Notes under the pieces: generated by a model
Database searches by the model: none
What the model saw: the letters and a program-made list of their open reading frames with translations, nothing else
Told to the model about the DNA's origin: nothing
Source of the DNA: Flavobacterium sp. LMO8
GTDB taxonomy: Bacteria; Bacteroidota; Bacteroidia; Flavobacteriales; Flavobacteriaceae
Direction of reading: 5' to 3'
Assembly (NCBI RefSeq): GCF_009495755.1
Contig: NZ_WIBJ01000031.1
Location: forward strand, 1-64,000
DNA length: 64,000 bases
Shown here: positions 1 through 8,620 of the stretch, piece by piece
Layout of the letters: the number at the start of each line of letters is the position of its first letter
How positions within the stretch are numbered: position 1 is the first letter of the stretch
Position numbers and translations under genes: made by a program

Positions 1-228
1 TATTATGTTCATTATGATTCTATTTTTAATTATAATTTTAAATAATAAATCAAGTATAAAAGTAAAAAGTGATAATGGAATCAATAAAATATTATAAACT
101 AAAATAATATCTTGTTGAGTTCCTTTCTTTTCATAGAAAAAGTAAATCTTAAAAAAAATGAAAACTAATATAATTCCTAAAACACTAAAAACTGAAATAT
201 TCCTTTTTATAAATTCGATTACTTTCAT
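1..228 (-). CDS. Partial small membrane protein, cut by the left window edge
   Basis: An open frame begins with ATG at 228 and runs leftward for 76 codons to the window edge without a stop. The N-terminus is basic (MKVIEFIKRN) and is followed by a hydrophobic stretch at about residues 11-31. A short polar loop (YEKKGTQQD) and a second hydrophobic stretch at about 41-66 come next. This is the pattern of a small polytopic inner-membrane protein. I do not recognise the family. It lies downstream of rnr on the same strand, separated by about 100 bases. The real length is unknown because the gene is truncated by the window. Confidence 0.5.
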   Translation of the reverse strand, partial: MKVIEFIKRNISVFSVLGIILVFIFFKIYFFYEKKGTQQDIILVYNILLIPLSLFTFILDLLFKIIIKNRIIMNII

Positions 229-333
229 ATTATTATGAGATCTAGTTTCACTGAACTAACGTTTCTCCTTACGTCGAAATGACAACTTTGTGATTAACTA
301 ATCACTTAATTACTTTTCACTAATCACTAAAAA
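229..333. other. Short intergenic spacer with a repeat-like tail
   Basis: About 105 bases between rnr and the partial membrane gene. It contains a phrase ending GTCGAAATGACAA (273-285) that resembles the ends of dispersed repeats in this genus, and a short direct repeat of TAATCACT/TAATCACT (298-327). No gene or strong terminator hairpin was seen. Confidence 0.3.
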
Positions 334-2511
334 TTACTCTCTCTTTCTCAAATAATGAAAATCCAATTGTTTCTTCACTAAATCGGCATTTTTTACTTTA
401 ACGTAAATTTCGTCTCCTAATTGTAAAATATTTTTAGAAACTTCACCCACTAAAGCATATTGTTTGTCATCAAAAGTGTAATAATCATCTCTAATTTCAC
501 GAATTCTAACCATTCCTTCACATTTATTTTCGATGATTTCTACATAAATTCCCCATTCGGTTACACCAGAAATGACACCTAAAAACTCTTCGTCTTTATG
601 ATCTTGCATGTATTTTACTTGCATGTATTTCACAGAATCGCGTTCGGCTTGAGCCGCTAAACCTTCCATTTGTGAAGAGTGCACACATTTTTCTTCGTAT
701 TCTTCTTCACTTACACTTTTTCCGCCGTCTATGTAAAATTGTAACAAACGGTGTGCCATAACATCTGGATAACGACGAATTGGTGATGTAAAATGACTAT
801 AATAATCAAATGCTAATCCGTAATGACCAATATTTTCAGTTGAATAAGCTGCCTTACTCATACTTCTAATTGTAAGTGTATCAACCAAATTTTGTTCTTT
901 TTTACCCACAACTTCTGAAAGTAAATTATTCAATGAACTTGAAATATCTTTTTTAGAACGGAAATTTATCGAATATCCAAACTTAGCAATCACGGTTTGA
1001 AGATTGATTAATTTATCTTCATTAGGTTCATCGTGAATTCTATAAATGAAAGTTTTCTTTTGTTTCCCAATGAATTCGGCTACTTTTCTGTTCGCTAACA
1101 ACATGAATTCTTCAATCAAATGATTCGCATCTTTACTTTGTTTGAAATAAACTCCAATTGGTTCTGCTTCTTCATTCAAATTGAATTTTACTTCTACTTT
1201 ATCAAACGAAATTGCGCCAGCTGCCATTCTTTTTCTTCTAAGAATTTTAGCCAAATCATCCATTTTAAGAGTAGCATCTACAATTGGTTTTGGAACAATA
1301 TATTCGTTTCCAGTTAATGAAATTTCGGCTGGAATAACGTCTGATTTTGTTTCTATGATACTTTGTGCTTCTTCATACGCAAAACGTTGATCAGAATACG
1401 TTACTGTTCTTCCAAACCATGCATCTAATACTTCTGCTTTATTATTCAATTGAAAAACAGCTGAAAATGTATATTTTTCTTCATGAGGACGAAGTGAACA
1501 AGCAAAGTTGGATAACACTTCAGGTAACATTGGAACCACTCTATCTACTAAATAAACCGAAGTAGCTCTTTTATAAGCTTCATCATCTAAAATAGTTCCT
1601 TCTTGAAGATAATGTGAAACATCGGCAATATGAACTCCGATTTCGTAATTTCCATTTTCTAAAACTTGAAACGATAACGCATCATCAAAATCTTTAGCAT
1701 CTTTTGGATCAATCGTAAAGGTTAAAACATCACGCATATCGCGACGTTTTTTAATTTCTTCTTCAGTGATTGAAGTATCTATTTTATTTGCATACGCTTC
1801 CACTTCAATTGGAAAATCATAAGGTAAACCATATTCAGCTAAAATTGCATGAATTTCTGTATTGTGTTCGCCTGGTTTTCCTAATACTTTTATTACCGAA
1901 CCAAAAGGAGAATCGGCTTTTTTAGGCCAATCTTCTAAGGTTACTAAAACAACATCACCGTGTTCTGCATCACCAATTTTATTTTTTGGAATAAAAATAT
2001 CGGTATACATTTTAGCATTAGCAGTGGTTACGAAAGCAAAGTTTTTTTGCACATCGATAACACCAACAAATTCTGATTTTTTACGTTCTAAAATTTCTAA
2101 AACTTCTGCTTCTGGTTTACGAGAACTTCTTCTATTGTAAATATAAGCTTTCACTTTATCACCATCTAAAGCATGATTTAAGTTAATAAACGGAACAAAA
2201 ACATCGTCTTCTAATTCGTCACAGACAAAATATCCTGTTTTACGAGAAGTCATATCAATAACTCCTTCGTAATATTCGGCTTTGGAAATAATTTGATATT
2301 TTCCAATTTCAGTTTCGTGAATTTTATCTTGTGCTTTAAGTATTTTTAAATCTCTAATTATTTCGTTTCGGCTTTTGGTATCGTTTAACTCTAAAACAGC
2401 AGCTATTTGCTTGTAATTAAAAGATTTAGAAGGTTCTCTTGAAAGTATTTTAAATATTTGTGCAGTAAAATCTTTTGGTTTATTTCCTAATTTTTTTGGT
2501 TTCTTACTCAT
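334..2511 (-). CDS. rnr: Ribonuclease R (3'-5' exoribonuclease)
   Basis: Hydrolytic 3'-5' exoribonuclease of the RNB (RNase II/R) family. It degrades structured RNA and takes part in RNA quality control in the cytoplasm. The 725-residue protein has the family order: an N-terminal winged-helix-like region (about 10-75), cold-shock/OB domains (about 80-210), the RNB catalytic domain with the acidic metal-binding motif DPKDAKDFDDA at 268-278, and a C-terminal S1 RNA-binding domain (about 640-720). The length is close to typical bacterial RNase R and the ATG at 2511 is followed by a normal basic N-terminus. The gene diverges from the DUF2007 pair. Assignment is by family recognition and is secure. 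Confidence 0.96.
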   Translation of the reverse strand: MSKKPKKLGNKPKDFTAQIFKILSREPSKSFNYKQIAAVLELNDTKSRNEIIRDLKILKAQDKIHETEIGKYQIISKAEYYEGVIDMTSRKTGYFVCDELEDDVFVPFINLNHALDGDKVKAYIYNRRSSRKPEAEVLEILERKKSEFVGVIDVQKNFAFVTTANAKMYTDIFIPKNKIGDAEHGDVVLVTLEDWPKKADSPFGSVIKVLGKPGEHNTEIHAILAEYGLPYDFPIEVEAYANKIDTSITEEEIKKRRDMRDVLTFTIDPKDAKDFDDALSFQVLENGNYEIGVHIADVSHYLQEGTILDDEAYKRATSVYLVDRVVPMLPEVLSNFACSLRPHEEKYTFSAVFQLNNKAEVLDAWFGRTVTYSDQRFAYEEAQSIIETKSDVIPAEISLTGNEYIVPKPIVDATLKMDDLAKILRRKRMAAGAISFDKVEVKFNLNEEAEPIGVYFKQSKDANHLIEEFMLLANRKVAEFIGKQKKTFIYRIHDEPNEDKLINLQTVIAKFGYSINFRSKKDISSSLNNLLSEVVGKKEQNLVDTLTIRSMSKAAYSTENIGHYGLAFDYYSHFTSPIRRYPDVMAHRLLQFYIDGGKSVSEEEYEEKCVHSSQMEGLAAQAERDSVKYMQVKYMQDHKDEEFLGVISGVTEWGIYVEIIENKCEGMVRIREIRDDYYTFDDKQYALVGEVSKNILQLGDEIYVKVKNADLVKKQLDFHYLRKRE

Positions 2512-2601
2512 TGTATCATTTTCAATTATTGCTGAAAGTTACGAAATTGTTATAAGTAATTGGTAAGAGAGGCTCAGTTTTAATGAAAAAATAACTTTTC
2601 G

Positions 2602-2609
2602 TATATTTG
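2602..2609 (+). promoter_or_regulatory. -7 promoter element TATATTTG
   Basis: Exact match to the Bacteroidota -7 consensus TAnnTTTG, 25 bases before the ATG of the first DUF2007 gene. Confidence 0.55.
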
Positions 2610-2634
2610 TTACTTAACGAAAAATGTAAAAGAT

Positions 2635-2868
2635 ATGAATGATTTTGTAGTAGTTGCTATTTTTAACAACCAGAAAGAAACCATGAAATTAAGAAGTGTA
2701 TTGGAACGAAAAAAAATTCCATACATTATTCAAGATGAAACTGTAGTATCGGTTGATCCATTGCAAAGTATTGGTTTTGGAAACATTACTTTGAAAGTTG
2801 AAGAACAAAATGTTGATAAAGTAAAAAAGATACTTATCGATAATAAAAAAGAAAAATTAATTATTTAA
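2635..2868 (+). CDS. DUF2007-family small protein (first of a tandem pair)
   Basis: A 77-residue protein of the DUF2007 family, sometimes described as a putative prokaryotic signal-transducing protein; its biochemical role is unknown. The sequence shows the typical pattern: a beta strand (VVVAIFNNQKE), a helix (TMKLRSVLERKKIPYIIQDE), then VDPLQSIGFGNITLKV and a final helix. No signal peptide or membrane segment is present, so it is probably cytosolic. The next gene is a close paralogue 47 bases downstream, so the two are probably a tandem duplication transcribed from the -7 element at 2602. Confidence 0.8.
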   Translation: MNDFVVVAIFNNQKETMKLRSVLERKKIPYIIQDETVVSVDPLQSIGFGNITLKVEEQNVDKVKKILIDNKKEKLII

Positions 2869-2915
2869 TAAAAAACTAGGATTTACTTATTGTGAATCCT
2901 TTTTTATTTCATCAC

Positions 2916-3155
2916 ATGGAAAACTTTATAACCGTTGCTATTTTTAACTACCAACATGAAACTTTAATTATTAAAAATTTATTAGAGCAAGAAGGAATTG
3001 CTTACTTTTTTGAAAACGAAACTATCGTTGGAATAGATCCATTAGCTACAATTGCTTACGGTGGAATCAAATTAAAAGTACATCCAAACGATGAAGCAAC
3101 GGTAAAAGAAATTCTAAAAAAACTAAATGAAGACGATCATTTAAAAATTGTTTAA
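2916..3155 (+). CDS. DUF2007-family small protein (second of a tandem pair)
   Basis: A 79-residue paralogue of the preceding gene. Both begin with M-x-x-F-(I/V)-x-V-A-I-F and share the central VDPL-x(3)-G/A-G-x-(I/T)-x-L-K-V stretch. The open frame extends upstream to a GTG at 2892. The ATG at 2916 is chosen because it aligns exactly with the N-terminus of the paralogue. Function is not known for the family. It precedes a gene-free 0.6-kb gap. Confidence 0.78.
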   Translation: MENFITVAIFNYQHETLIIKNLLEQEGIAYFFENETIVGIDPLATIAYGGIKLKVHPNDEATVKEILKKLNEDDHLKIV

Positions 3156-3746
3156 TTTTTTAAAAGCTGAAAGTTTTCAACATTTATTAAATACAACAAA
3201 AAATATTTTTAATTAAATTTAAATTTATGATGGTTATTATAGCGTGTTAATATGTGGAATAAGTTTTTTTACAGAAGTAGTTTTTAAAAGTTATCGTTAC
3301 TTATACAACGTAATTAACAATTCTTAAATTTAGTAAAGAACTGAAAATAAGACCTTCTAAATTCTTTCTTTTGTAGTTATCAACAGTTGTTGAAATTTGA
3401 TTTTATATTAGTTTTGTAAATAACTTCAATTATTGATTTCTGTTGAAAACTGATTTTTTTCTATTGATAACTTTTCTAAAAAATCGTGAAACTAAATTAG
3501 GAATTTTGATAATGGTTTTGGATTACAATTTTTTAATCAACATCAAAAAAAAACTTCTTATTTTCTATTCAAAGTTGTTAACATAAGTTGTTAATTTAAA
3601 GTTAACTGATTATCAAGGATTTGTAAAAAAGAATTAACAAAGTTTAATTTTTAGTTTACTTTCTTATATAATTCATTGATTTTAAAGGATTTGTTTAAAA
3701 AAATATCAAAATCAAAACCATATTATTATTAGTCCTTTATCTTTAG
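3156..3746. other. Gene-free AT-rich gap with DnaA-box-like words; possible replication origin
   Basis: About 590 bases without a credible reading frame, in a window where most gaps are under 200 bases. It is very AT-rich. It contains TTTTCAACA (3174-3182) and TTATCAACA (3377-3385, one mismatch to the DnaA box TTATCCACA). On the opposite strand are TGTTGAAA (3388-3395) and TGTTGAAAA (3441-3449), and TTGTTAACA lies at 3575-3583. CAACA-GT-TGTTG at 3381-3392 is an inverted repeat. These are features of a bacterial oriC, but dnaA is not visible here and no DnaA box matches perfectly. An alternative is a long untranslated or regulatory region upstream of rpiB. Confidence 0.3.
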
Positions 3747-3754
3747 TATTTTTG
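3747..3754 (+). promoter_or_regulatory. -7 promoter element TATTTTTG for rpiB
   Basis: Exact TAnnTTTG match. The longest open frame for rpiB would start at 3752, inside this element. The promoter therefore supports the internal ATG at 3779 as the true start. Confidence 0.6.
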
Positions 3755-3778
3755 CATATACAAAACACACAACAACTT

Positions 3779-4210
3779 ATGAAAATTTCAATTGGAAACG
3801 ACCACGCTGGTCCAGATTATAAAAAAGCTATTGTTCAATATTTAGAAGAAAAAGGACACACCATTTTTAATCACGGAACCGATACTTTTGATAGTGTAGA
3901 TTATCCTGATTTTGGTCATCCAGTAGCCTACGATGTAGAAAGTAAAAAAGCAGATTTAGGAATTGTAATCTGCGGTTCAGGAAACGGAATTGCCATGACT
4001 GCTAACAAACACCAAGATATTCGTGCGGCTTTATGTTGGACAAAAGAAATTGCCGCTTTAGCGCGTCAGCATAATGATGCGAACATTATTAGTATTCCAG
4101 CTCGTTATACTTCAATCCAGCAAGCTATAGAAATGGTAGATACTTTTTTAAATACTCCTTTTGAAGGCGGAAGACATGGTAATCGCGTAAATAAAATCGC
4201 TTGTAAATAA
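3779..4210 (+). CDS. rpiB: Ribose-5-phosphate isomerase B
   Basis: Interconverts ribulose 5-phosphate and ribose 5-phosphate in the pentose phosphate pathway. The 143-residue protein is full length for the RpiB/LacAB family. It starts with MKISIGNDHAG, which holds the substrate-binding D8-H9. The catalytic cysteine is C65 in CGSGNG, and the downstream H98-N99 (RQHNDAN) is also conserved. The ATG at 3779 is chosen because the upstream extension overlaps the -7 element at 3747-3754 and family members start here. The next gene, a cation efflux protein, starts 7 bases after the stop, so the two are probably co-transcribed. Confidence 0.95.
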   Translation: MKISIGNDHAGPDYKKAIVQYLEEKGHTIFNHGTDTFDSVDYPDFGHPVAYDVESKKADLGIVICGSGNGIAMTANKHQDIRAALCWTKEIAALARQHNDANIISIPARYTSIQQAIEMVDTFLNTPFEGGRHGNRVNKIACK

Positions 4211-4216
4211 TTTTAA

Positions 4217-5125
4217 ATGAACCACAACCATGTTCACATAGAAAAGCATGAAGTAAAAGGTAAAAATTTAGTGTATTCTATTTTACTTAATTTACTTATT
4301 ACGATTGCTCAAATTGTGGGCGGAATAGTTTCTGGAAGTTTAGCATTAATTTCTGATGCTTTACATAATTTTTCTGATGTACTTTCATTGATTTTTAGTT
4401 TAGTGGCTCATAAGTTATCCAGAAGAAAAGCGTCAATTGATCAAACTTTTGGTTTAAAAAGAGCTGAACTTATTGCTGCTTTTGTAAATGCTGCTACTCT
4501 AATTATCGTTGCTTTTATTCTTATCTATGGAGCAGTTGAACGATTTTTTCATCCTCATGAAATTCAATCAAATCTTGTAATTTGGTTAGCTGCTCTTGGT
4601 ATTGCTGTAAATGGGTTATCGGTACTTTTATTAAAAAAAGATGCCGACCATAATTTGAATATGAAATCTGCTTATTTACATTTGTTAACTGATATGATGG
4701 CTTCTGTTGCTGTTTTGGTAGGTGGTTTATTAATGAAATTTTACGGCTGGTTTTGGGTAGATAGTGTAATGACTATTTTAATTGCTATTTATTTAATTGC
4801 GGTAGGTTATGATTTACTAAAAAAAGCAACAAAAATGTTAATGCTTTTTACTCCAGAACATATTGATATTAAAGAAATTGTTAGAGAAGTTCATAAAGTT
4901 TCAGGAGCTGGAAAATTACATCATATACATGTATGGCATTTGAACGAAGAAGAAATTCATTTAGAAGCGCATTTAGATTGCCCAAAAGATTTTACTCTAA
5001 CACAATTTGATGATATTTTACAACGAATTGAATTGGTTTTATTTGAAAAATTTGGCATCAATCATATCACTATTCAACCCGAATTTAAAAAAGAAGACCC
5101 AAAAGATTTTATCGTTCAAGATTAA
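4217..5125 (+). CDS. Cation diffusion facilitator family metal efflux transporter
   Basis: An inner-membrane proton/divalent-metal antiporter of the CDF (CzcD/ZitB-like) family, exporting Zn2+ or related cations. The 302-residue protein begins with a His-rich cytoplasmic tail (MNHNHVHIEKHE) and has about six hydrophobic segments between residues 18 and 205. A cytoplasmic C-terminal domain (about 215-295) contains HHIHVWHL. The two membrane metal-site motifs are present: H50-x3-D54 (DALHNFSD) and H155-x3-D159 (HLLTD). The metal preference cannot be read from sequence alone, though HxxxD in both helices fits the zinc group. Confidence 0.92.
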   Translation: MNHNHVHIEKHEVKGKNLVYSILLNLLITIAQIVGGIVSGSLALISDALHNFSDVLSLIFSLVAHKLSRRKASIDQTFGLKRAELIAAFVNAATLIIVAFILIYGAVERFFHPHEIQSNLVIWLAALGIAVNGLSVLLLKKDADHNLNMKSAYLHLLTDMMASVAVLVGGLLMKFYGWFWVDSVMTILIAIYLIAVGYDLLKKATKMLMLFTPEHIDIKEIVREVHKVSGAGKLHHIHVWHLNEEEIHLEAHLDCPKDFTLTQFDDILQRIELVLFEKFGINHITIQPEFKKEDPKDFIVQD

Positions 5126-5126
5126 T

Positions 5127-5208
5127 CAACTGACGGAATTTGTATTAATTCAGTCAGTTGATTGACGGAATTTATATTAATTCAGTCAGTTGATTGACGG
5201 AATTTACA
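5127..5208. repeat. Tandem 32-bp repeat, about 2.5 copies, with hairpin potential
   Basis: Two 32-base units (5129-5160 and 5161-5192) differ at only a few positions, and a third partial unit starts at 5193. The first unit is bounded by CAACTGAC (5127-5134) and GTCAGTTG (5153-5160), an exact inverted repeat that could form a hairpin after the efflux gene. The third partial unit supplies the TTG of the next promoter. There are no spacers, so it is not a CRISPR array. Confidence 0.75.
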
Positions 5209-5225
5209 TTTTTTTATTATATTTG
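5194..5225 (+). promoter_or_regulatory. Promoter TTG-N21-TATATTTG for the AAA ATPase
   Basis: TTG at 5194-5196 and TATATTTG at 5218-5225, 21 bases apart, match the Bacteroidota -33/-7 consensus. The ATG of the ATPase follows at 5252. The -33 element lies inside the partial third copy of the tandem repeat. Confidence 0.6.
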
Positions 5226-5251
5226 TACTTCAATTCAAATACAAAAGTATC

Positions 5252-6388
5252 ATGAATTATTACAAAAGAGCTGTTTTAGATGATTTTCATTCCAAACTCA
5301 AACCTAATAAAGTATTAATTTTATTAGGCGCAAGACGTGTGGGAAAAACACAATTAATTAAAAAATATTTGCAAGCCACTAACGAAAAGGTATTGCAGTT
5401 AAATGGAGAAGATAGTAACGATGCGCGATTGCTAGAAGAAAGAAGCATTGCTAATTATTCTAAATTACTTCAAGATATTTCAATTTTAGTGATTGATGAA
5501 GCGCAAAATATTCCCGAAATTGGTCAAATATTAAAATTAATTGTCGATTCTATCGAAGGAATAAAAGTGATAGCAACTGGTTCGTCTATGTTTGATTTAG
5601 CTAATAAATTAGGTGAACCTTTAGTGGGAAGAAAAAACACGTTATTTTTGTTTCCACTTGCTCAAATAGAATTTTCACAGTTTGAAAATTATAAACAAAC
5701 TACAGAAAATTTAGAGGAACGCTTGATTTATGGCGGTTATCCAGAGTTAACACATCACGAATCCTGGTACGAAAAAAAGGATTATTTAAAAGAAATCGTT
5801 AATTCGTATTTATTAAAAGATATTTTAATTTTCGATGGAATTAAAAACTCGGACAAAATTTATGATTTACTTCGTTTGATTGCGTTTCAAGTTGGTAAAG
5901 AGGTTTCGTTACAGGAGTTAGGAAATCAATTAAACATGTCGAAAAATACAGTAGAACGCTATTTAGATTTACTTTCTAAAGTATTTATTGTGTTTAAAAT
6001 TGAAGGATTTTCGAGAAATCTACGTAAAGAAATTACAAAATCTTCGCGATGGTATTTTTACGATAACGGAATTAGAAATGCGATTATCAATAATTTCAAT
6101 AACTTACAAAATCGAACCGATGTTGGTGATTTATGGGAAAATTATATTGCTTCGGAACGAATGAAAAAACAAGAATATCATAAAATGTTCAAACAGAATT
6201 ATTTTTGGAGAACCTATGACCAACAAGAATTAGATTGGTTAGAAACCGAAGCTGATGAAATTGCAGGATACGAATTCAAATGGAACGAAAATAAAAAATC
6301 AAAAATTCCTACTGCCTTTGCAAAAGCTTATCCAGAAGCTACTTTTGAAGTAATTAACAAACAAAACTATTTAGATTTTATTACATAA
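5252..6388 (+). CDS. AAA-type ATPase with DUF4143 domain
   Basis: A 378-residue cytosolic P-loop ATPase of the AAA_14/DUF4143 group, which is abundant and poorly characterised in Bacteroidota. The Walker A motif is GARRVGKT at 26-33, the Walker B motif is ILVIDEAQ at 78-85, and a sensor-like ATGSS follows at about 110. The C-terminal half (about 180-345) matches the DUF4143 winged-helix/nuclease-like region. Its TAA overlaps the ATG of tex in TAATG, which suggests translational coupling. It is read from its own promoter inside a tandem repeat. Its role is unknown; some relatives are suspected of links to mobile or defence functions, but nothing here shows that. Confidence 0.88.
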   Translation: MNYYKRAVLDDFHSKLKPNKVLILLGARRVGKTQLIKKYLQATNEKVLQLNGEDSNDARLLEERSIANYSKLLQDISILVIDEAQNIPEIGQILKLIVDSIEGIKVIATGSSMFDLANKLGEPLVGRKNTLFLFPLAQIEFSQFENYKQTTENLEERLIYGGYPELTHHESWYEKKDYLKEIVNSYLLKDILIFDGIKNSDKIYDLLRLIAFQVGKEVSLQELGNQLNMSKNTVERYLDLLSKVFIVFKIEGFSRNLRKEITKSSRWYFYDNGIRNAIINNFNNLQNRTDVGDLWENYIASERMKKQEYHKMFKQNYFWRTYDQQELDWLETEADEIAGYEFKWNENKKSKIPTAFAKAYPEATFEVINKQNYLDFIT

Positions 6389-8514
6389 TGACCCACATTC
6401 AATTCATACAAAACCAAACCAATATTGCTCCAAAAAGCATTGAAGCTACTTTACAATTACTTTCAGAAGATTGTACGATTCCATTTATTTCGCGATACCG
6501 AAAAGATCAAACCGGCAATTTAGATGAGGTACAAATTGAAGCCATTTCGAAATTAAACAAGCAATTTGACGAAATCATCAAGCGAAAAGAAAGCATTCTA
6601 AAATCGATTGAAGAACAAAATGCACTTACACCTGAATTGAAATCAAAAATTGAAAACAGTTTTTATTTACAAGAATTGGAGGATTTCTATTTGCCTTACA
6701 AAAAGAAGAAAAAAACCAAAGCTGATGTAGCTCGTGAAAACGGATTAGAGCCTTTAGCAAAAATAATAATGTCTCAAAAAAATGATGATATTGAGTTTTT
6801 AGCTTCGAAATATTTGAATGCAAACGTTAAAAACGAAGACGAAGCCTTACAAGGCGCACGCGATATTATTGCCGAATGGATTAACGAAAACATCTTTATT
6901 CGTAAAAATTTACGTCGCCTATTTCAACGAAAAGCCGAAATCACAACCAAAGTCGTTAAAACTAAAAAGGATGACGAAGCGGCTCAAAAATTTTCCCAAT
7001 ATTTTGATTGGAACGAACCGATTTCAAAAGCACCATCACATCGTTTATTAGCTATGTTGCGTGCTGAAGCGGAAGGTTTTGTCAAACTAAATGTAGCGAT
7101 TGAAAAAGAAGAAGCCTTAGATTTTATCGAAGAAAATATCATTAAAAATAAAAATTCTGATGCAACTTCTCATTTAGAATTGGCCATTAAAGACAGTTAT
7201 AAACGTTTGTTAGAACCAGCTATTTCAAACGAAACCTTGCAAGAAGCCAAAGCAAAAGCGGATATTAAAGCGATTGATGTATTTTCCGAAAATTTACGTC
7301 AGTTGTTGTTAGCTCCACCATTAGGTGAAAAACGAATTTTAGCTATCGATCCAGGTTATAGAACGGGTTGTAAAGTCGTGTGTTTGGATGAAAAAGGAGA
7401 TTTACTAAATAACGAAACCATTTATCCACACGCACCTCAAAACGATACCGCGATGGCGATGAAGAAAATTCGTTCGATGGTGAATGCGTATAATATTGAA
7501 GCCATTTCTATTGGAAACGGAACCGCTTCTCGTGAAACGGAATTTTTCATTAAAAAAATTGCTTTTGACAAACCTGTTCAGGTTTTTGTGGTTTCAGAAG
7601 CGGGCGCATCGGTGTATTCTGCAAGTAAAATTGCACGTGAAGAATTTTCAAATTATGATGTAACGGTTCGTGGTTCGGTTTCGATAGGAAGACGACTTTC
7701 CGATCCATTGGCAGAATTGGTAAAAATCGATCCAAAATCGATCGGTGTTGGACAATATCAACACGATGTAGATCAAACGAAATTGCAATCTGCATTGGAT
7801 AGCACTGTAATGAGTTGTGTGAATTCAGTGGGGATTAACATCAATACCGCAAGTAAATCGTTATTGAGTTATGTTTCTGGAATTGGTGAAAAAATGGCAG
7901 AAAACATCGTTACTTATCGTTCAGAAAACGGACCTTTTGAAGATAGAAAACAATTGAAAAAAGTACCGCGTTTAGGCGAAAAAGCGTACCAACAAGCCGC
8001 AGCTTTCATTAGAATTCGCGATGGGAAAAATCCATTAGATAATTCGGCAGTACATCCAGAAGCGTATCCTATTGTGGAAAAAATGGCAAAAGATTTAGGC
8101 ATTCAAACCAATGAATTAATCGCCAATAAAGAAAAAATCGCTCAAATAAAGCCAGAGAATTATATCACAGCTGAAATCGGAATTTTAACGTTGAAAGACA
8201 TTTTAAAAGAGTTAGAAAAACCAGGTTTAGACCCAAGAAAAGGGGCTAAAATTTTTGAATTCGATCCAAATGTAAAAACGATAAAAGATTTACGTGTTGG
8301 TATGATTTTACCTGGAATCGTAAATAACATTACCGCTTTTGGTTGTTTTGTTGATGTGGGAATCAAAGAAAGTGGTTTAGTGCACATTTCCCAACTTAAA
8401 GAAGGTTATGTTTCCGATGTAAACGAAGTCGTAAAAATGCATCAACATGTGCAAGTAAAAGTTGTTGAGGTAGACGAAGCTAGAAAGAGGATTCAACTGA
8501 CGATGATATTATAA
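6388..8514 (+). CDS. tex: Tex-type RNA-binding transcription accessory protein
   Basis: A cytosolic S1-domain nucleic-acid-binding protein of the Tex family (related to eukaryotic Spt6), thought to act in transcription and stress tolerance. At 708 residues it has the family's order: a helical Tex N-terminal region (1-190), a YqgF/RNase H-like domain starting near residue 315 (ILAIDPGYRTGCK), helix-hairpin-helix units (about 485-560, NINTASKSLLSYVSGIG) and a C-terminal S1 domain (about 635-708, GMILPGIVNNITAFGCFVDVG). It starts at ATG 6388, overlapping the stop of the ATPase gene by one base. A strong hairpin terminator follows the stop. Confidence 0.93.
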   Translation: MTHIQFIQNQTNIAPKSIEATLQLLSEDCTIPFISRYRKDQTGNLDEVQIEAISKLNKQFDEIIKRKESILKSIEEQNALTPELKSKIENSFYLQELEDFYLPYKKKKKTKADVARENGLEPLAKIIMSQKNDDIEFLASKYLNANVKNEDEALQGARDIIAEWINENIFIRKNLRRLFQRKAEITTKVVKTKKDDEAAQKFSQYFDWNEPISKAPSHRLLAMLRAEAEGFVKLNVAIEKEEALDFIEENIIKNKNSDATSHLELAIKDSYKRLLEPAISNETLQEAKAKADIKAIDVFSENLRQLLLAPPLGEKRILAIDPGYRTGCKVVCLDEKGDLLNNETIYPHAPQNDTAMAMKKIRSMVNAYNIEAISIGNGTASRETEFFIKKIAFDKPVQVFVVSEAGASVYSASKIAREEFSNYDVTVRGSVSIGRRLSDPLAELVKIDPKSIGVGQYQHDVDQTKLQSALDSTVMSCVNSVGININTASKSLLSYVSGIGEKMAENIVTYRSENGPFEDRKQLKKVPRLGEKAYQQAAAFIRIRDGKNPLDNSAVHPEAYPIVEKMAKDLGIQTNELIANKEKIAQIKPENYITAEIGILTLKDILKELEKPGLDPRKGAKIFEFDPNVKTIKDLRVGMILPGIVNNITAFGCFVDVGIKESGLVHISQLKEGYVSDVNEVVKMHQHVQVKVVEVDEARKRIQLTMIL

Positions 8515-8520
8515 AAGCAA

Positions 8521-8553
8521 AAATTCCAAATTCTAAATTAGAATTTGGAATTT
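8521..8553. terminator. Bidirectional hairpin terminator after tex
   Basis: A 33-base near-perfect palindrome with 16-base arms (AAATTCCAAATTCTAA and its complement) around one central base, 6 bases after the tex stop. It is flanked by A-rich sequence on one side and T-rich on the other. It sits between convergent genes and could stop transcription from both sides. Confidence 0.75.
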
Positions 8554-8620
8554 ATTTTTAATTCTTTAATAAACTCTTTAAGGAAAGATTTTTGAAAAAG
8601 TTTAATCTTTATAATTAATT

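Noticed and set aside
2892-2915. Upstream GTG start of the second DUF2007 gene
   Set aside because: The paralogue aligns with the ATG at 2916 and the extra residues (NPFLFHH) have no counterpart.
5127-5208. CRISPR array
   Set aside because: The 32-base units are contiguous with no spacers, and no cas genes are present.
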